This document shows positions 51,378 to 59,929 of a stretch of 64,000 bases of DNA, one piece after another. The stretch lies in contig CAVUMC010000002.1 in assembly GCA_963742535.1 (NCBI GenBank), positions 1,550,001-1,614,000 of the forward strand, in the 5' to 3' direction. The notes beneath the pieces are model-generated. The model made no database searches and was not told the DNA's origin. It was given only the letters and a program-made list of their open reading frames with translations. The stretch's first letter is position 1. The number at the start of each line of letters is the position of its first letter. The stretch comes from VRUE01 sp963742535 (lineage in GTDB: Bacteria; Actinomycetota; Thermoleophilia; Solirubrobacterales; 70-9). The translations under genes were made by a program, and so were the position numbers.

Positions 51378-51675
51378 CCATACGCTGAACCTCATTCGAG
51401 TAATCGGTATGGACTGAAGCGGTCCGCTCTGAAAGCGTTTATCACTCAAATCGAGTGAATGCTCCGCGTCGTCAGTGAAGGCGGAGCAGTTCGATTTTCG
51501 CGCCCCGGGCGACGGCCGCTTTAAGAGGAGTCCGCCGCCCGGGGCGCTTCCGAACCTTGACATGGATTCGTGCACTGCTTAGTCTCCGCTCAGATAACCG
51601 TTAGTAAACGTGTTGTCTACAAGGGAGTTGGGAGCGGCCAATGTCATGCCGGGCCGAGCCCAGTCCATCGAGCAC
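51378..51675. other. Intergenic region with two inverted repeats
   Basis: No gene seen. A perfect 12-bp stem (arms 51500-51511 and 51536-51547) encloses a 24-base loop that can itself pair in part; it may end transcription from one or both sides, although no T-run follows. CACTC-N5-GAGTG at 51443-51457 is a smaller inverted repeat, and a related TCGAGTAAT element lies upstream near 51397. Confidence 0.5.
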
Positions 51676-53631
51676 TTAGGAGCTGGCGGGGTTCGCGGCT
51701 CGGTCCCAGCGGCCCGCCAGCTCCTTTGCAGCTGCCCGCTCCTCGGCGAGGATGCGCTCTGCAGCGCCAAGCACCTTCCCATCGCCGGCCCGCCTCGCCG
51801 CCCGGGCGAGTAGCTCGTAGGTCGCAATCTCGAGGTTCTCGAAGGCAAATACAAAGCCACTCAACCGTGCCGCCGTATCGGGCTGTGCAGCAAAGAACGC
51901 GCCCAGCTGCATGCCGCCGATGCGCAACGCCGCATCCTCGGCTTTCGCAGGCCCCGCCCCGCGTGCCTCCAGTCTTTCCCTGAGCATCAGCTCGTGCTCT
52001 TCGCTCTCGCGCAGGTGCTTTGCGAACAGCTCCTTCAACTCAGCGTCCTCGATGATTTTCGGTGCTGTTTCGAGCAGCTGCAGGCCTTGCTTCTCGATTG
52101 CGTGGGCGGCCGTCAGGTAACGATCCAGCTGCGAGCCGACCTCGTCCGGCCCATCGCCATTGAGCGAAGTCTCGACGACGGCATCGAAGCAGCGGGACAA
52201 ACGCTCAGCCATGCGCTCCTCCTCGGCGGCTATCTCCTCTGCCATCGCGACGGTGGCCGCATCGCCCGCTGCCTCCGCGGTGCGACGCAACAGCTCGTAG
52301 GCAGCAATCTCTAGGTGCGCGTAGGAGAAGGCGTGAGCGGCGAGCTTGTCGGGAGTATCGGGTTGACTGGAGGCGAAGGCGACCATGCCGATGCCACCGC
52401 TTGTGTCGTTCGGCTTCGAGGGGTTGGCTCCGTGTGCTTCGAGGCGATCTCGAATGCGCCGTTCCTGCTCTTCAGTCTCTGTCAGGTGCGCTTCGAAGAC
52501 CGCGGCGACACGGGCGTCGCCGGCGATCTCCGGCGCCCTGCGCATCTGAGCCAGCGCCTGCGCCTCAATCGCGCGCACCTCGGCTAGCTGCCCGACCAGC
52601 TTCCCCTGCGGTCGGGCCCGCGGCGGCACCTTGTCGCCCTCGTAGCCGATTTTTCCCAACAGCTCAGCAACCGCCTCGATAGCCGTCACTTCGGGTTCCC
52701 AGCCAAGCTCACGCGTGGCCCGCTCCGAGGAGATCAGCGGCACGTTCTTGGCCATGTCGAACCAGCCCGGTGAGGTCGGCTGCAATCGCAGTCGCCAGCT
52801 CAGGTCGGCGAGCCCCCGGGCGACCGCAAAAGGCAGCGGAAAGGTGCCGGGGCTCAGGGTCGCGGCAAGCTCGGCCGAGCCAAGCGGCGGGTCCGCGGCG
52901 AGATTGAAAGGCCCGCGCACGTTGAGAACGACGGCGAGAGCGTAGGCCCGCCCGACGTCGGCACTGTGCACCGCCTGGAGGCAGAGACCGGAGATCCGTG
53001 GGACCGCCGGGAGCAGGCCCCTGTGCAAGAGAAAGCCAGGCAGGAACGGGCCGGCGAAAAGGCGACGGATCTCAGTTGCCGCCTCGCCTTTGAAGATCAA
53101 CGCCGGACGCAGGCGCACCACCTTGGTCTCGGGCGCGCGCAGTTCGAACTGGTCGAGCTCTTCTTCGACCATTGCCTTGTGACGGGAATAGAAAGACGTT
53201 TCCGTCCCACCGACCGGCCAGTCCTCGCTGACGGGGTGACCCTTGGGGCCGGGTGAGTAAGCGCCCGCCGAAGAGGCGTAGATCAACTTCTCCACGCCAG
53301 CCGCAGCCGCCGCCTCGAAGACGCGCCGGCTGCCGTCGACGTTGATTCGCTCGAGGGTCCTGAGGTCGTGGGAGGGCTCAATCGCCCAGGCCAGGTGGAT
53401 CACCGCGTCGGCCCCGTCGAAGATCGGCTCCAGCTCGGAGCTCACGACATCGCCCCTGACCCAACTCGTCTTATCTATTGGCGAGGCAGGCTGCCGCCTC
53501 GCCAAGCCGACGATTTCCCCGACCTCGTCCCGCGCAGAGAGCGCTTCAATCACGCTGGCGCCGACGGTCCCCGTTGCTCCCGTGACGATCACTCTCAGCC
53601 GACCGTCGTGGCTGCTCTCACTTGCTGTCAT
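51676..53631 (-). CDS. Epimerase-like SDR fused to two ferritin-like DUF892 domains
   Basis: 651 residues. Residues about 10-340 are an extended SDR: GATGTVG at 18-24, IHLAWAIEPSH, and a YSRHK block (Tyr and Lys four apart) in the catalytic position. Residues about 345-490 and 505-640 are two helical repeats of the YciF/DUF892 type: VRAIEAQALAQMRR...VFEAHLTETEEQERRIRDRLEAHGANPS and AHAIEKQGLQLLETA...LFAKHLRESEEHELMLRERLEARGAGP. Their Glu and His residues could bind a di-iron centre. One continuous frame with no stop supports a true fusion. Possibly a redox or stress protein. Confidence 0.85.
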   Translation of the reverse strand: MTASESSHDGRLRVIVTGATGTVGASVIEALSARDEVGEIVGLARRQPASPIDKTSWVRGDVVSSELEPIFDGADAVIHLAWAIEPSHDLRTLERINVDGSRRVFEAAAAAGVEKLIYASSAGAYSPGPKGHPVSEDWPVGGTETSFYSRHKAMVEEELDQFELRAPETKVVRLRPALIFKGEAATEIRRLFAGPFLPGFLLHRGLLPAVPRISGLCLQAVHSADVGRAYALAVVLNVRGPFNLAADPPLGSAELAATLSPGTFPLPFAVARGLADLSWRLRLQPTSPGWFDMAKNVPLISSERATRELGWEPEVTAIEAVAELLGKIGYEGDKVPPRARPQGKLVGQLAEVRAIEAQALAQMRRAPEIAGDARVAAVFEAHLTETEEQERRIRDRLEAHGANPSKPNDTSGGIGMVAFASSQPDTPDKLAAHAFSYAHLEIAAYELLRRTAEAAGDAATVAMAEEIAAEEERMAERLSRCFDAVVETSLNGDGPDEVGSQLDRYLTAAHAIEKQGLQLLETAPKIIEDAELKELFAKHLRESEEHELMLRERLEARGAGPAKAEDAALRIGGMQLGAFFAAQPDTAARLSGFVFAFENLEIATYELLARAARRAGDGKVLGAAERILAEERAAAKELAGRWDRAANPASS

Positions 53632-53794
53632 GCCCCTCCGCTGCCCACTCCGGAGCTGGCCGAAACCGCGCCTTCCCCGATGAGTGCCTTTGAGTGCTCC
53701 CTAAAAGGTACCGGGAAGTTTTCTAACTTTGCGTTGCGCAGGAGGGCTTGCGGATTAGTTTCTTTTTCCTTGTTGCGGGTACCGAGAGCGGACC

Positions 53795-54019
53795 ATGATC
53801 GGCACCAAGTCGATACCGCGGTCCGGAGAGCGCTGGCTCAGCTGCCCGCCCTACACCTTGATCGCCCACATCCTGCGCGTCGACCGTACGGTCGAGCCGC
53901 CCTTGGTCACCTATGAGCTGCAGGACGACGCGGGAAGCCCAATTGAGAGCGTCGAGCGTGCCGTCCTTGACGATGCTTGGTGGCAGGCTTTCCAGCCGAT
54001 GCGCAGGCGCATCGGCTAA
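53795..54019 (+). CDS. Small conserved-looking protein, function unknown
   Basis: 74 residues (MIGTKSIPRSGERWLSCPP...). GAGAGCGG precedes the ATG. The sequence reads like a small beta-barrel: YTLIAHILRVDRTVEPPLVTYELQDDAG. It matches no family I can name. It lies between the divergent SDR-DUF892 gene and a phosphatase gene. 53632-53794 holds only the upstream region. Confidence 0.6.
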   Translation: MIGTKSIPRSGERWLSCPPYTLIAHILRVDRTVEPPLVTYELQDDAGSPIESVERAVLDDAWWQAFQPMRRRIG

Positions 54020-54077
54020 ACCGCAGAACAGCCGAAGCCGCTGTCTCTGCACTGGGCTCCGCTAGGGTCGGCGGCAA

Positions 54078-55106
54078 GTGCCAGGAACCTCCAATAGCGC
54101 TCGTGTTGCCTGGCTTTGCGCCGCCACCCTGCTCGTCTTCTTGGTCTGGTTGGCGGTGCCGACCTCTTCCAACGTTGGCGTAGGCTTTTTCTACGCAATC
54201 CCGGTGGGATTGGCCACGTGGTGGTTTGGCACCCGCGCCGGTGTGGTCACCCTTCTCGCTTGCAGCGTCCTCTACTGCACCGGGGCGCTGATCGATCCGA
54301 TCGAGCATTTTGGCATCGCGCTTGTAGTGCGAATGGTTGCCTTCGGCGCTGTTGTCGCGGTGATCACGGTCCTGCGCGAGCGTCAATCTGCGCTCGAGCA
54401 CTCAAAGGAGGAGCTCGAGGCGATTCGGGCGGCGCTGGCGCCCGCGGCGCTGCCCCGGCTTCCGGGTATCGACGCCGCCGCGGCCTTCGCCCCTTCCGAG
54501 CTTGGGGTCTCCGGTGATTTCTACTTGCTCACCAACGGTCCCGACCACTCTGCGATCGCGATTGTTGGCGACGTTGTCGGTCACGGCCCAGCGGCGGCGC
54601 GGCTGGCAACCTTCGTTCGCGCCCGCTTCGCCGCCCTCGCGGCCGGCACCAGTGACCCTGCCGAGCTGCTAAGCCTCGCCAACGTCGCTCTCGTCGACCG
54701 GCCCGGGCACGAGAAAGAGTTGGTCAGTGCCGTCTGTCTGCGCCTGCGCGACGACGAGTTGCACTGGGCGATCGCCGGCCACCCACCACCTTTGTTGTTG
54801 CCGGGCCTGGAGGAGCTGACGCCAACTACCTCGACCTACCTGCTTGGTGCCGACCCCAAGCTGGAGTTGACAAATCGGCAGGCGAGACTGCGTCGGGGCG
54901 AGGGGATCTTCATCTACACCGATGGCGCCACCGACGTGCGCCGCGGCAAAGAGATGCTCGGCCTCAGCGGATTGCGAGGCTTGCTCGCGCCGCTTGTCGG
55001 GTCGCCGACGCCGACGCTCGTCAGCCGGACCGAGAAAGCGATCCTGGAGTGGGCTGAGAAGCCGATCCGGGACGATCTCTGCCTGCTTGCTCTGAAGCCG
55101 CGGTAA
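54078..55106 (+). CDS. Membrane-bound PP2C (SpoIIE-type) phosphatase
   Basis: 342 residues. Three to four transmembrane helices (about 9-100) precede a short coiled stretch and a PP2C/SpoIIE domain (about 125-342) with GVSGDFYLL, IVGDVVGHGPAA, YTDGATDVRRG and RDDLCLLAL. The membrane part could sense an envelope signal. It resembles RsbU-type regulators. GTG start. Its last 86 bases overlap, on the other strand, a zinc-ribbon gene. Confidence 0.9.
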   Translation: MPGTSNSARVAWLCAATLLVFLVWLAVPTSSNVGVGFFYAIPVGLATWWFGTRAGVVTLLACSVLYCTGALIDPIEHFGIALVVRMVAFGAVVAVITVLRERQSALEHSKEELEAIRAALAPAALPRLPGIDAAAAFAPSELGVSGDFYLLTNGPDHSAIAIVGDVVGHGPAAARLATFVRARFAALAAGTSDPAELLSLANVALVDRPGHEKELVSAVCLRLRDDELHWAIAGHPPPLLLPGLEELTPTTSTYLLGADPKLELTNRQARLRRGEGIFIYTDGATDVRRGKEMLGLSGLRGLLAPLVGSPTPTLVSRTEKAILEWAEKPIRDDLCLLALKPR

Positions 55107-55269
55107 GCGGCAGGCTGCGAAGTTTCGGCGCGGCCTCTCCCGGGAACTCAAAGGGTTTGAAGACAAGCTGCGAAGTGACCTGATCTCTCACCTGGCAGCG
55201 CGGGCAAGTCTCGATTGCCATCGCGTGGATGGCGCTGTAGCTGCTCCCACACCGCTCACACCTGAACAT
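55021..55269 (-). CDS. Small zinc-ribbon protein
   Basis: 82 residues. MFRCERCGSSYSAIHAMAIETCPRCQVRD contains two CxxC knuckles (residues 4-7 and 22-25), the pattern of a zinc ribbon. The start at 55269 is backed by AGGAGG eight bases upstream, one of the strongest ribosome sites in the window, which shows the gene is real although it overlaps the phosphatase gene antisense. The C-terminal half is low complexity. Role unknown. Confidence 0.75.
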   Translation of the reverse strand: MFRCERCGSSYSAIHAMAIETCPRCQVRDQVTSQLVFKPFEFPGEAAPKLRSLPLTAASEQAGRDRPGSASQPTPGSLSRSG

Positions 55270-55371
55270 CGACGAACCTCCTGTAGACCCCGAACAACGT
55301 TTGGACAACCCGAACTAATTGTGTCTACCCACCTTGCCGAAGTGTCTAAACCGCGGGTAAAGGGCATTGGA

Positions 55372-56283
55372 ATGGGCTCTGGCTTCCGACATGAGGCGTT
55401 GATCTACGGAGACGCAGACGAGTTCCTTGCCTGCGCCGTGCCTTTTGTCCGCACCGCCCTGGCAGCGGGCGAACCCGTGCTCGTCGCGGTGAGCGACCGC
55501 AACGTCGGCTTGCTGGGCAGGGAGCTCGGCAGTCTCGCGGCCGAGGTTCGCTTTGCCGCGGTCGGGGAGCTGGCCCGCAACCCGGCGCGGGTGATCCCCT
55601 TCTGGCGGGACTTCCTCGAAGAGCACGATGGCGGCCCGGTTCACGGGCTGGAGGAACCAGTGTGGCCGGGGCGCAGCGAGGTCGAGATCGATGAGTGCGA
55701 GCGCCACGAGTCCCTGCTCAACCTCGCCTTCTCCGCCGAGACGCCGCTCTCGCTGCTCTGCGCCTATGACGCGACCCTTCCTGACGGGGTGCTCAACGCG
55801 GTTCCGCGCTGTCACCGCTTGACCGTCGACGGCGCCGCTACCCGGTTGAGCGGCGATTACCGCCCCGCTCAGGACAATTACGCCGGGCGGCTGCCGTCAC
55901 CACCCAGTGGCGCGGCGAGCTTCGAATTCGACCTTGGTGGCTTGGGCGAGGTCAGGCGCCGGGTCGAGAAGGCGGCCGAGGCCGCCGGTCTCGGCCGGAG
56001 TGCCAGTGCTGACCTCGTTCTGGCGGCAAGCGAGCTCGCCGCGAACAGCGTCGCTCACGGCGGTGGGGACGGCACCTTGCGCACTTGGCGCGAGGACGAT
56101 CGCCTCCTGGTTGATCTTGAAGACGCGGGCTGGATCTCCGAGCCGCTCGCCGGCCGGCTGCGGCCAGCGGTGACGCAGAAGGGCGGCCGCGGTCTCTGGC
56201 TCGCCAATCAACTCTGCGACCTGGTTCAGATCCGCTCCAGTGCCGCCGGCACGACCGTGCGCCTACAGGTCGCGCTCCACTGA
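55372..56283 (+). CDS. MEDS domain-HATPase (RsbW-like) signalling protein
   Basis: 303 residues. The N-terminal MEDS domain (about 4-160, GFRHEALIYGDADEFLACAVPFVRTALAAGEPVLVAV) is joined to an anti-sigma-factor kinase-like HATPase (about 180-300) with N-box SELAANSVAHGGGDG and G-box KGGRGLWLANQ. Such fusions are frequent in actinobacteria and belong to partner-switching systems. An in-frame GTG at 55321 is an alternative start. With two PP2C phosphatases nearby it could form part of one pathway. Confidence 0.85.
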   Translation: MGSGFRHEALIYGDADEFLACAVPFVRTALAAGEPVLVAVSDRNVGLLGRELGSLAAEVRFAAVGELARNPARVIPFWRDFLEEHDGGPVHGLEEPVWPGRSEVEIDECERHESLLNLAFSAETPLSLLCAYDATLPDGVLNAVPRCHRLTVDGAATRLSGDYRPAQDNYAGRLPSPPSGAASFEFDLGGLGEVRRRVEKAAEAAGLGRSASADLVLAASELAANSVAHGGGDGTLRTWREDDRLLVDLEDAGWISEPLAGRLRPAVTQKGGRGLWLANQLCDLVQIRSSAAGTTVRLQVALH

Positions 56284-56293
56284 AGGCTCCCCC

Positions 56294-56566
56294 CTAGTCG
56301 GCTGTTTCTTCCTCGCCCGGCCAGCGACCGGTGAAGGCGGCGAAGCTCCTCCGAGCGCCGTGATCGACGGCCCCCTTGACCAAGCGGAAGATCGCCCCCT
56401 CGAGCAGCAGCGCTGCGATCAGCTTGGGCCAGTCGATCTCGCGATCCTTCGCCTCGGGCGGATCCTCTTCGTCGAAGATCGCCCAGAGGCGCTCGAAGCC
56501 CTTCTGGGCGGCGAAACCGGCGATCAATCCAGCGATGATCCCGACTGGGGCGAAGAGCACCTTCAC
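56294..56566 (-). CDS. DUF4235-like membrane protein
   Basis: 90 residues. LFAPVGIIAGLIAGFAAQKGFERLWAIFDEEDPPEAKDREIDWPKLIAALLLEGAIFRLVKGAVDHGARRSF fits the DUF4235 family of small two-helix membrane proteins common in actinobacteria. No known function. Confidence 0.82.
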   Translation of the reverse strand: MKVLFAPVGIIAGLIAGFAAQKGFERLWAIFDEEDPPEAKDREIDWPKLIAALLLEGAIFRLVKGAVDHGARRSFAAFTGRWPGEEETAD

Positions 56567-56685
56567 GCTGGCGAGCTTACCCGTGCCGCTGTGCCGACAA
56601 ACTGAGCGAGCCGTGCGGCCGCCTCGCTTGCACGCTCAGACATTGATGTTTACCATTAGTCGCTCCAACGGCAGCGGGGGCGGGA

Positions 56686-57156
56686 GTGGGCGAGGGCGCG
56701 CGGCAACCAGACGATTTCGCAGTTGCCTTTGATTCCGCCTTCGCGGCCTTGCAGGTGTGCGTCGAGTCCGCCTGCAAGGCCGCAGAGGACTGGCCCGCGG
56801 GAGTCGCGGCGGGGATTCGCGCCGCTTTCGATTGGGCTGCGGAGGAGCCGCGCGCGGCGCAGCTCTTGACGAATGACGCGCTGGCCGGTGGCAGCGCTGG
56901 CTTCGAGCGCTATGAGCGCATGATCGCCTACGTCGCCGAGCTGCTTGTACCTGGTCGCGATCAGGCTGAGCACGGCGAGCGCCTGCCCGAAATCACCGAG
57001 CGGGCGATGGCCAGCGGCGTCGCGATGCTGGTTGCGCAGCGGCTCTCCATGGGGAGAGAGGGGGAGCTGCCGAAGATCGCCCCGGAGGCGGTTCAGTTCG
57101 TGCTCACGCCTTACTTGGGAAGTGATGATGCGCGGAGAGTCGCGGGGTTGAACTAA
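56686..57156 (+). pseudogene. TetR-like regulator lacking its DNA-binding domain
   Basis: 156 residues if started at the GTG. It begins with DDFAVAFDSAFAALQVCVESACKAAEDWPAGVAAGIRAAFDWAAEEPRAAQLLTND, which corresponds to the part of a TetR protein just after the helix-turn-helix. No N-terminal HTH can be found upstream: the frame closes at 56644 and other frames do not supply it. So it is either a remnant after a 5' deletion or a ligand-binding domain on its own. Confidence 0.65.
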
Positions 57157-57167
57157 AGGTCCCGCGG

Positions 57168-57197
57168 TTGACATGTGACTATTTAGTCACCTATAGT
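57168..57197 (+). promoter_or_regulatory. Promoter with operator in its spacer, for the ArsR-AHSA1 gene
   Basis: TTGACA (57168-57173) and TATAGT (57192-57197) are 18 bases apart. The spacer holds GTGACTA-tt-TAGTCAC (57175-57190), a perfect 7-bp inverted repeat, so repressor binding would block the polymerase. Transcription should start about at the A of the ATG at 57204, giving a leaderless mRNA. Confidence 0.85.
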
Positions 57198-57203
57198 CTC
57201 CGT

Positions 57204-57989
57204 ATGGACGAGGTGTTCAAGGCTTTGGCCGACCCGACCCGCCGCAGCTTGCTCGACGAGCTCTTTGAGCGGGACGGCCAGTCTCTGAGCGAGCTCGAGC
57301 AGCGCCTGCCGATGACTCGCTTCGGCGTGATGAAGCACCTGCGAGTGCTGGAGGAGACAGGCTTGATCAAGACCCGAAAACGCGGTCGCGAGAAGCTGCA
57401 CTTCCTCAACCCCGTCCCGATCCGGCTCGTCCACGACCGCTGGGTGAGCAAGTACGCCGCGCCATGGGCTGCCGCCCTGAGCGGGCTCAAGCACGAACTG
57501 GAGGAGGAAGGAAAGATGGAGAAGGTTTTCGAGATCTACATCAAGACAACGCCGGAGCGGCTCTGGGAGGCGATCACCGATCCCAAGCTGCGGGCCAAGT
57601 ACAGCTTCGGCGTCGAGGTCGACTCCGACTGGTCGGCCGGCTCCAGCTACGAGTCAGTCCATCCCGGAGCCGGGATCAAGATCGCCGAGGGCGAGAACCT
57701 CGAGCTCGACCCGCCGCGCCGTCTCGTGCAGAGCTTCACCGCGCTCTGGAGCGATGACGTCAAGGCGCAGGGGACCTCGCGGGTGACCTGGGAGATCGAG
57801 CCGGTCGGTGACTCCTGCCAGCTCACCGTCACCCACGACCAGCTGCCCGAGGGAGCGAATCCGGAACTGTACGGGGGCTGGCCGATGATTCTCTCCGGCC
57901 TCAAGACCCTCATGGAGACCGGCGAGGAGCTGACCACCCCGGGCTCGCTGCGCTACTCGGCGGCCGGCGCGGGGGAGTGGTCGAGCTAG
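57204..57989 (+). CDS. ArsR regulator fused to an AHSA1 (SRPBCC) domain
   Basis: 261 residues. Residues 1-90 are an ArsR winged helix (MDEVFKALADPTRRSLLDELFERDGQSLSELEQRLPMTRFGVMKHLRVLEETGLI). Residues about 105-245 are an AHSA1-type SRPBCC domain (EIYIKTTPERLWEAITDPKLRAKYSFGVEVDSDW). The fused pocket could bind the inducer. The ATG at 57204 is chosen because the domain begins there and the promoter ends just before it. It most likely represses itself through the palindrome in its promoter. It converges with a hydrolase gene (4-base overlap). Confidence 0.92.
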   Translation: MDEVFKALADPTRRSLLDELFERDGQSLSELEQRLPMTRFGVMKHLRVLEETGLIKTRKRGREKLHFLNPVPIRLVHDRWVSKYAAPWAAALSGLKHELEEEGKMEKVFEIYIKTTPERLWEAITDPKLRAKYSFGVEVDSDWSAGSSYESVHPGAGIKIAEGENLELDPPRRLVQSFTALWSDDVKAQGTSRVTWEIEPVGDSCQLTVTHDQLPEGANPELYGGWPMILSGLKTLMETGEELTTPGSLRYSAAGAGEWSS

Positions 57990-58894
57990 GCCGCTGCTTC
58001 GCCCGGCGGCAGGTGGCGCCGGAGGAAATCGATCTGATCGGCGACGGCGCGCTCGAAGGGCGCGCCGTTGTAGATCTCGAAGTGGCCGACGGGGTAGCGG
58101 ACGATCTCGCCCCGCGGCGCCTGCGCGGCGTGACGCAGCGTCGCCTTGGCGGGGGCGACGCTGTCGCGCTCGCAGACGCAGAAGAGGATCGGTGCTCGCA
58201 CGCGACGGGCGGCGCGGCCTGGGTAATGCAGCGAGATGCGCAGGCCGACCCGGGCTGCGACCGCGTTGGTGAACTCGTGCCCGGGCGGGATCAGGCCGAC
58301 GAATTCCGCGTCGGCGTCGGCAGTCGGCATCAGCGCCGCCGAGCCCGGCGGGCCGGATAGGGCGACGCGGACGGGCTCGCTGCCACGCAGTCTCGCCAGC
58401 TCGTCGCGGACGGCCAGGGCGCTCACCTTCGCGGTCGATACCGCTCCCAGGGTCAGGGCAGAGGCAAGGCCGTCGGTGAAGGGGCACTGGGCGATCGCCG
58501 CCGCGATCCGGGGGTCTTCGGCCGCGGTGAGAATCGCGTGACCGCCGCCGAAGGAGCTGCCGAAGACGGCCACTCGCTCGGGGTCGACGCTCTCGAGACC
58601 ACGGGCAAAAGCGACGGCAGCACGCCAGTCCTCGAGCTGGCGACCGATGTCGAGCAACTGCCGCGGCTCGCCGCCGGAAGCGCCGAAGTGGCGGTAGTCG
58701 AAGACGAGGCAGCCGTAGCCGGCGTCGGCGAAGCGCTCGGCGTAGGCGTCGAGCCGCATCTCCTTGACCGCGCCGAGGCCGTGTCCGAGCACAATCGCCG
58801 GGCCGGGTTCGCCGCCTGTGCCGCGCGGCAGGTAGAGCCAGGCGGCGCACTCGGCGTCGCCAGAGGCGAAGCTGACGTCAGTACGGTCGGGCAC
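57986..58894 (-). CDS. Alpha/beta hydrolase (acyl esterase/dienelactone hydrolase-like)
   Basis: About 302 residues from the GTG at 58894; the exact start is uncertain because no clear ribosome site is seen. IVLGHGLGAVKEMRLDAYAERFADAGYGCLVFDYRHFGASGG and the nucleophile elbow FGSSFGGGHAI are typical of serine hydrolases of the S9/DLH type. VCERDSVAP and VGHFEIYNG give the acid and the His. Last gene of a MerR-SDR-hydrolase set. Confidence 0.83.
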   Translation of the reverse strand: MPDRTDVSFASGDAECAAWLYLPRGTGGEPGPAIVLGHGLGAVKEMRLDAYAERFADAGYGCLVFDYRHFGASGGEPRQLLDIGRQLEDWRAAVAFARGLESVDPERVAVFGSSFGGGHAILTAAEDPRIAAAIAQCPFTDGLASALTLGAVSTAKVSALAVRDELARLRGSEPVRVALSGPPGSAALMPTADADAEFVGLIPPGHEFTNAVAARVGLRISLHYPGRAARRVRAPILFCVCERDSVAPAKATLRHAAQAPRGEIVRYPVGHFEIYNGAPFERAVADQIDFLRRHLPPGEAAA

Positions 58895-58914
58895 GGCCAA
58901 AGTCGATGTGCCGG

Positions 58915-59929
58915 TCAGGCGAGGCCGAGCTCGACCATGCTGCGGCCGGTGTCGGCGACCGAATCCGCCACTGGGCGCGGCGACCACCCCAGCTCAGTTC
59001 GTGCCTTCTCGCTCGAGTAGGTCAGCTTCTTGCCGAGCTGGTTGACGATCGAGCCCACGCTCGGATCGAAGCGGCCCATCACCTTGACCAGGAGGTCGGG
59101 AACTTTGCGGGTCGGCACCTTCTTCGCGTCGGGGCCGAGCTCGCGGCGCAGGATCGCCGCCACTTCGGCCAGCCAGAGGAACTCGTCGACGGCGATAAAG
59201 CGCTCACCGCCGGCCTGCTCACCCAACATCGCTTTCACCTGCAGGTCGGCGACGTCACGCACGTCGACGAAGCTGAAGCCGACTCGCGGCAGGCCGGGCG
59301 TGCCTTTGAGCAGCCGCTGCACCGTCTGCAGTGAGAAGGACGGGTCGCGGTGCAGCAGCGGCCCGAGGATCGCGCCGGGGTTGACAGTGGCTAGCCGCTC
59401 CTTCGCGCCCTCTTCTTCCGCCAGCTTCCAGGCCGCCTGCTCGGCGATCGTCTTCGAGCGCACGTAGGGAGAGAGGGCGGGGAAGTCGAGGTCGGTCCAG
59501 TCGGCCTCGGTCAGCGGGCCGGGGCCTCTGGCGCCACCGGCGATCGCGGCGACCGAGGAGGTGACGACGGTGCGCTTCGCGCCGGCGGCGAGGGCGGCAC
59601 GCAGTACGCGCAGCGTCCCCTCCCGAGCCGGCACGATCAACTCGTCGGGGTCCTTCGGCTGTGCCGGGGGGAAGGGGGAGGCAACGTGGAGGACGTAGTC
59701 GCAGCCGGCTGACGGCGTCCGCCCAACCGTCGTCGCTGGTCAGGTCGGCGGCGAGGACGCTGAGCCGCTCACCGGCCTCGACCTGGGAGCCGACCGCCTC
59801 GCGCAGCTCCTTCTCGCGTGCCAGGTCCCGGACCGTCGTCCGCACCTCATAACCGCGTTCCAGCAGGGTGACGATGCACCAGCCGCCGAGGAAGCCCGAG
59901 CCACCGCTGACGAGAACCGTGCCGCTCAT
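58915..59929 (-). pseudogene. Flavonol-reductase-like SDR with a single-base frameshift
   Basis: The N-terminal part (ATG at 59929; MSGTVLVSGGSGFLGGWC) reads in one frame to about 59712, and the rest continues in another frame to 58915. Around 59702-59708 one extra C in a GCCGGC context (minus strand AGCCGGCTGC) breaks the frame. Removing it restores ADAVSGCDYVLHVASPFPP followed by ELIVPAREGTLRVLRAAL, the normal family sequence. The joined protein would be about 337 residues with GGSGFLGG for NAD(P) binding and YVRSK in the catalytic place. Either a recent pseudogene or a sequencing error. The ATG overlaps the MerR stop (ATGA). Confidence 0.85.
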
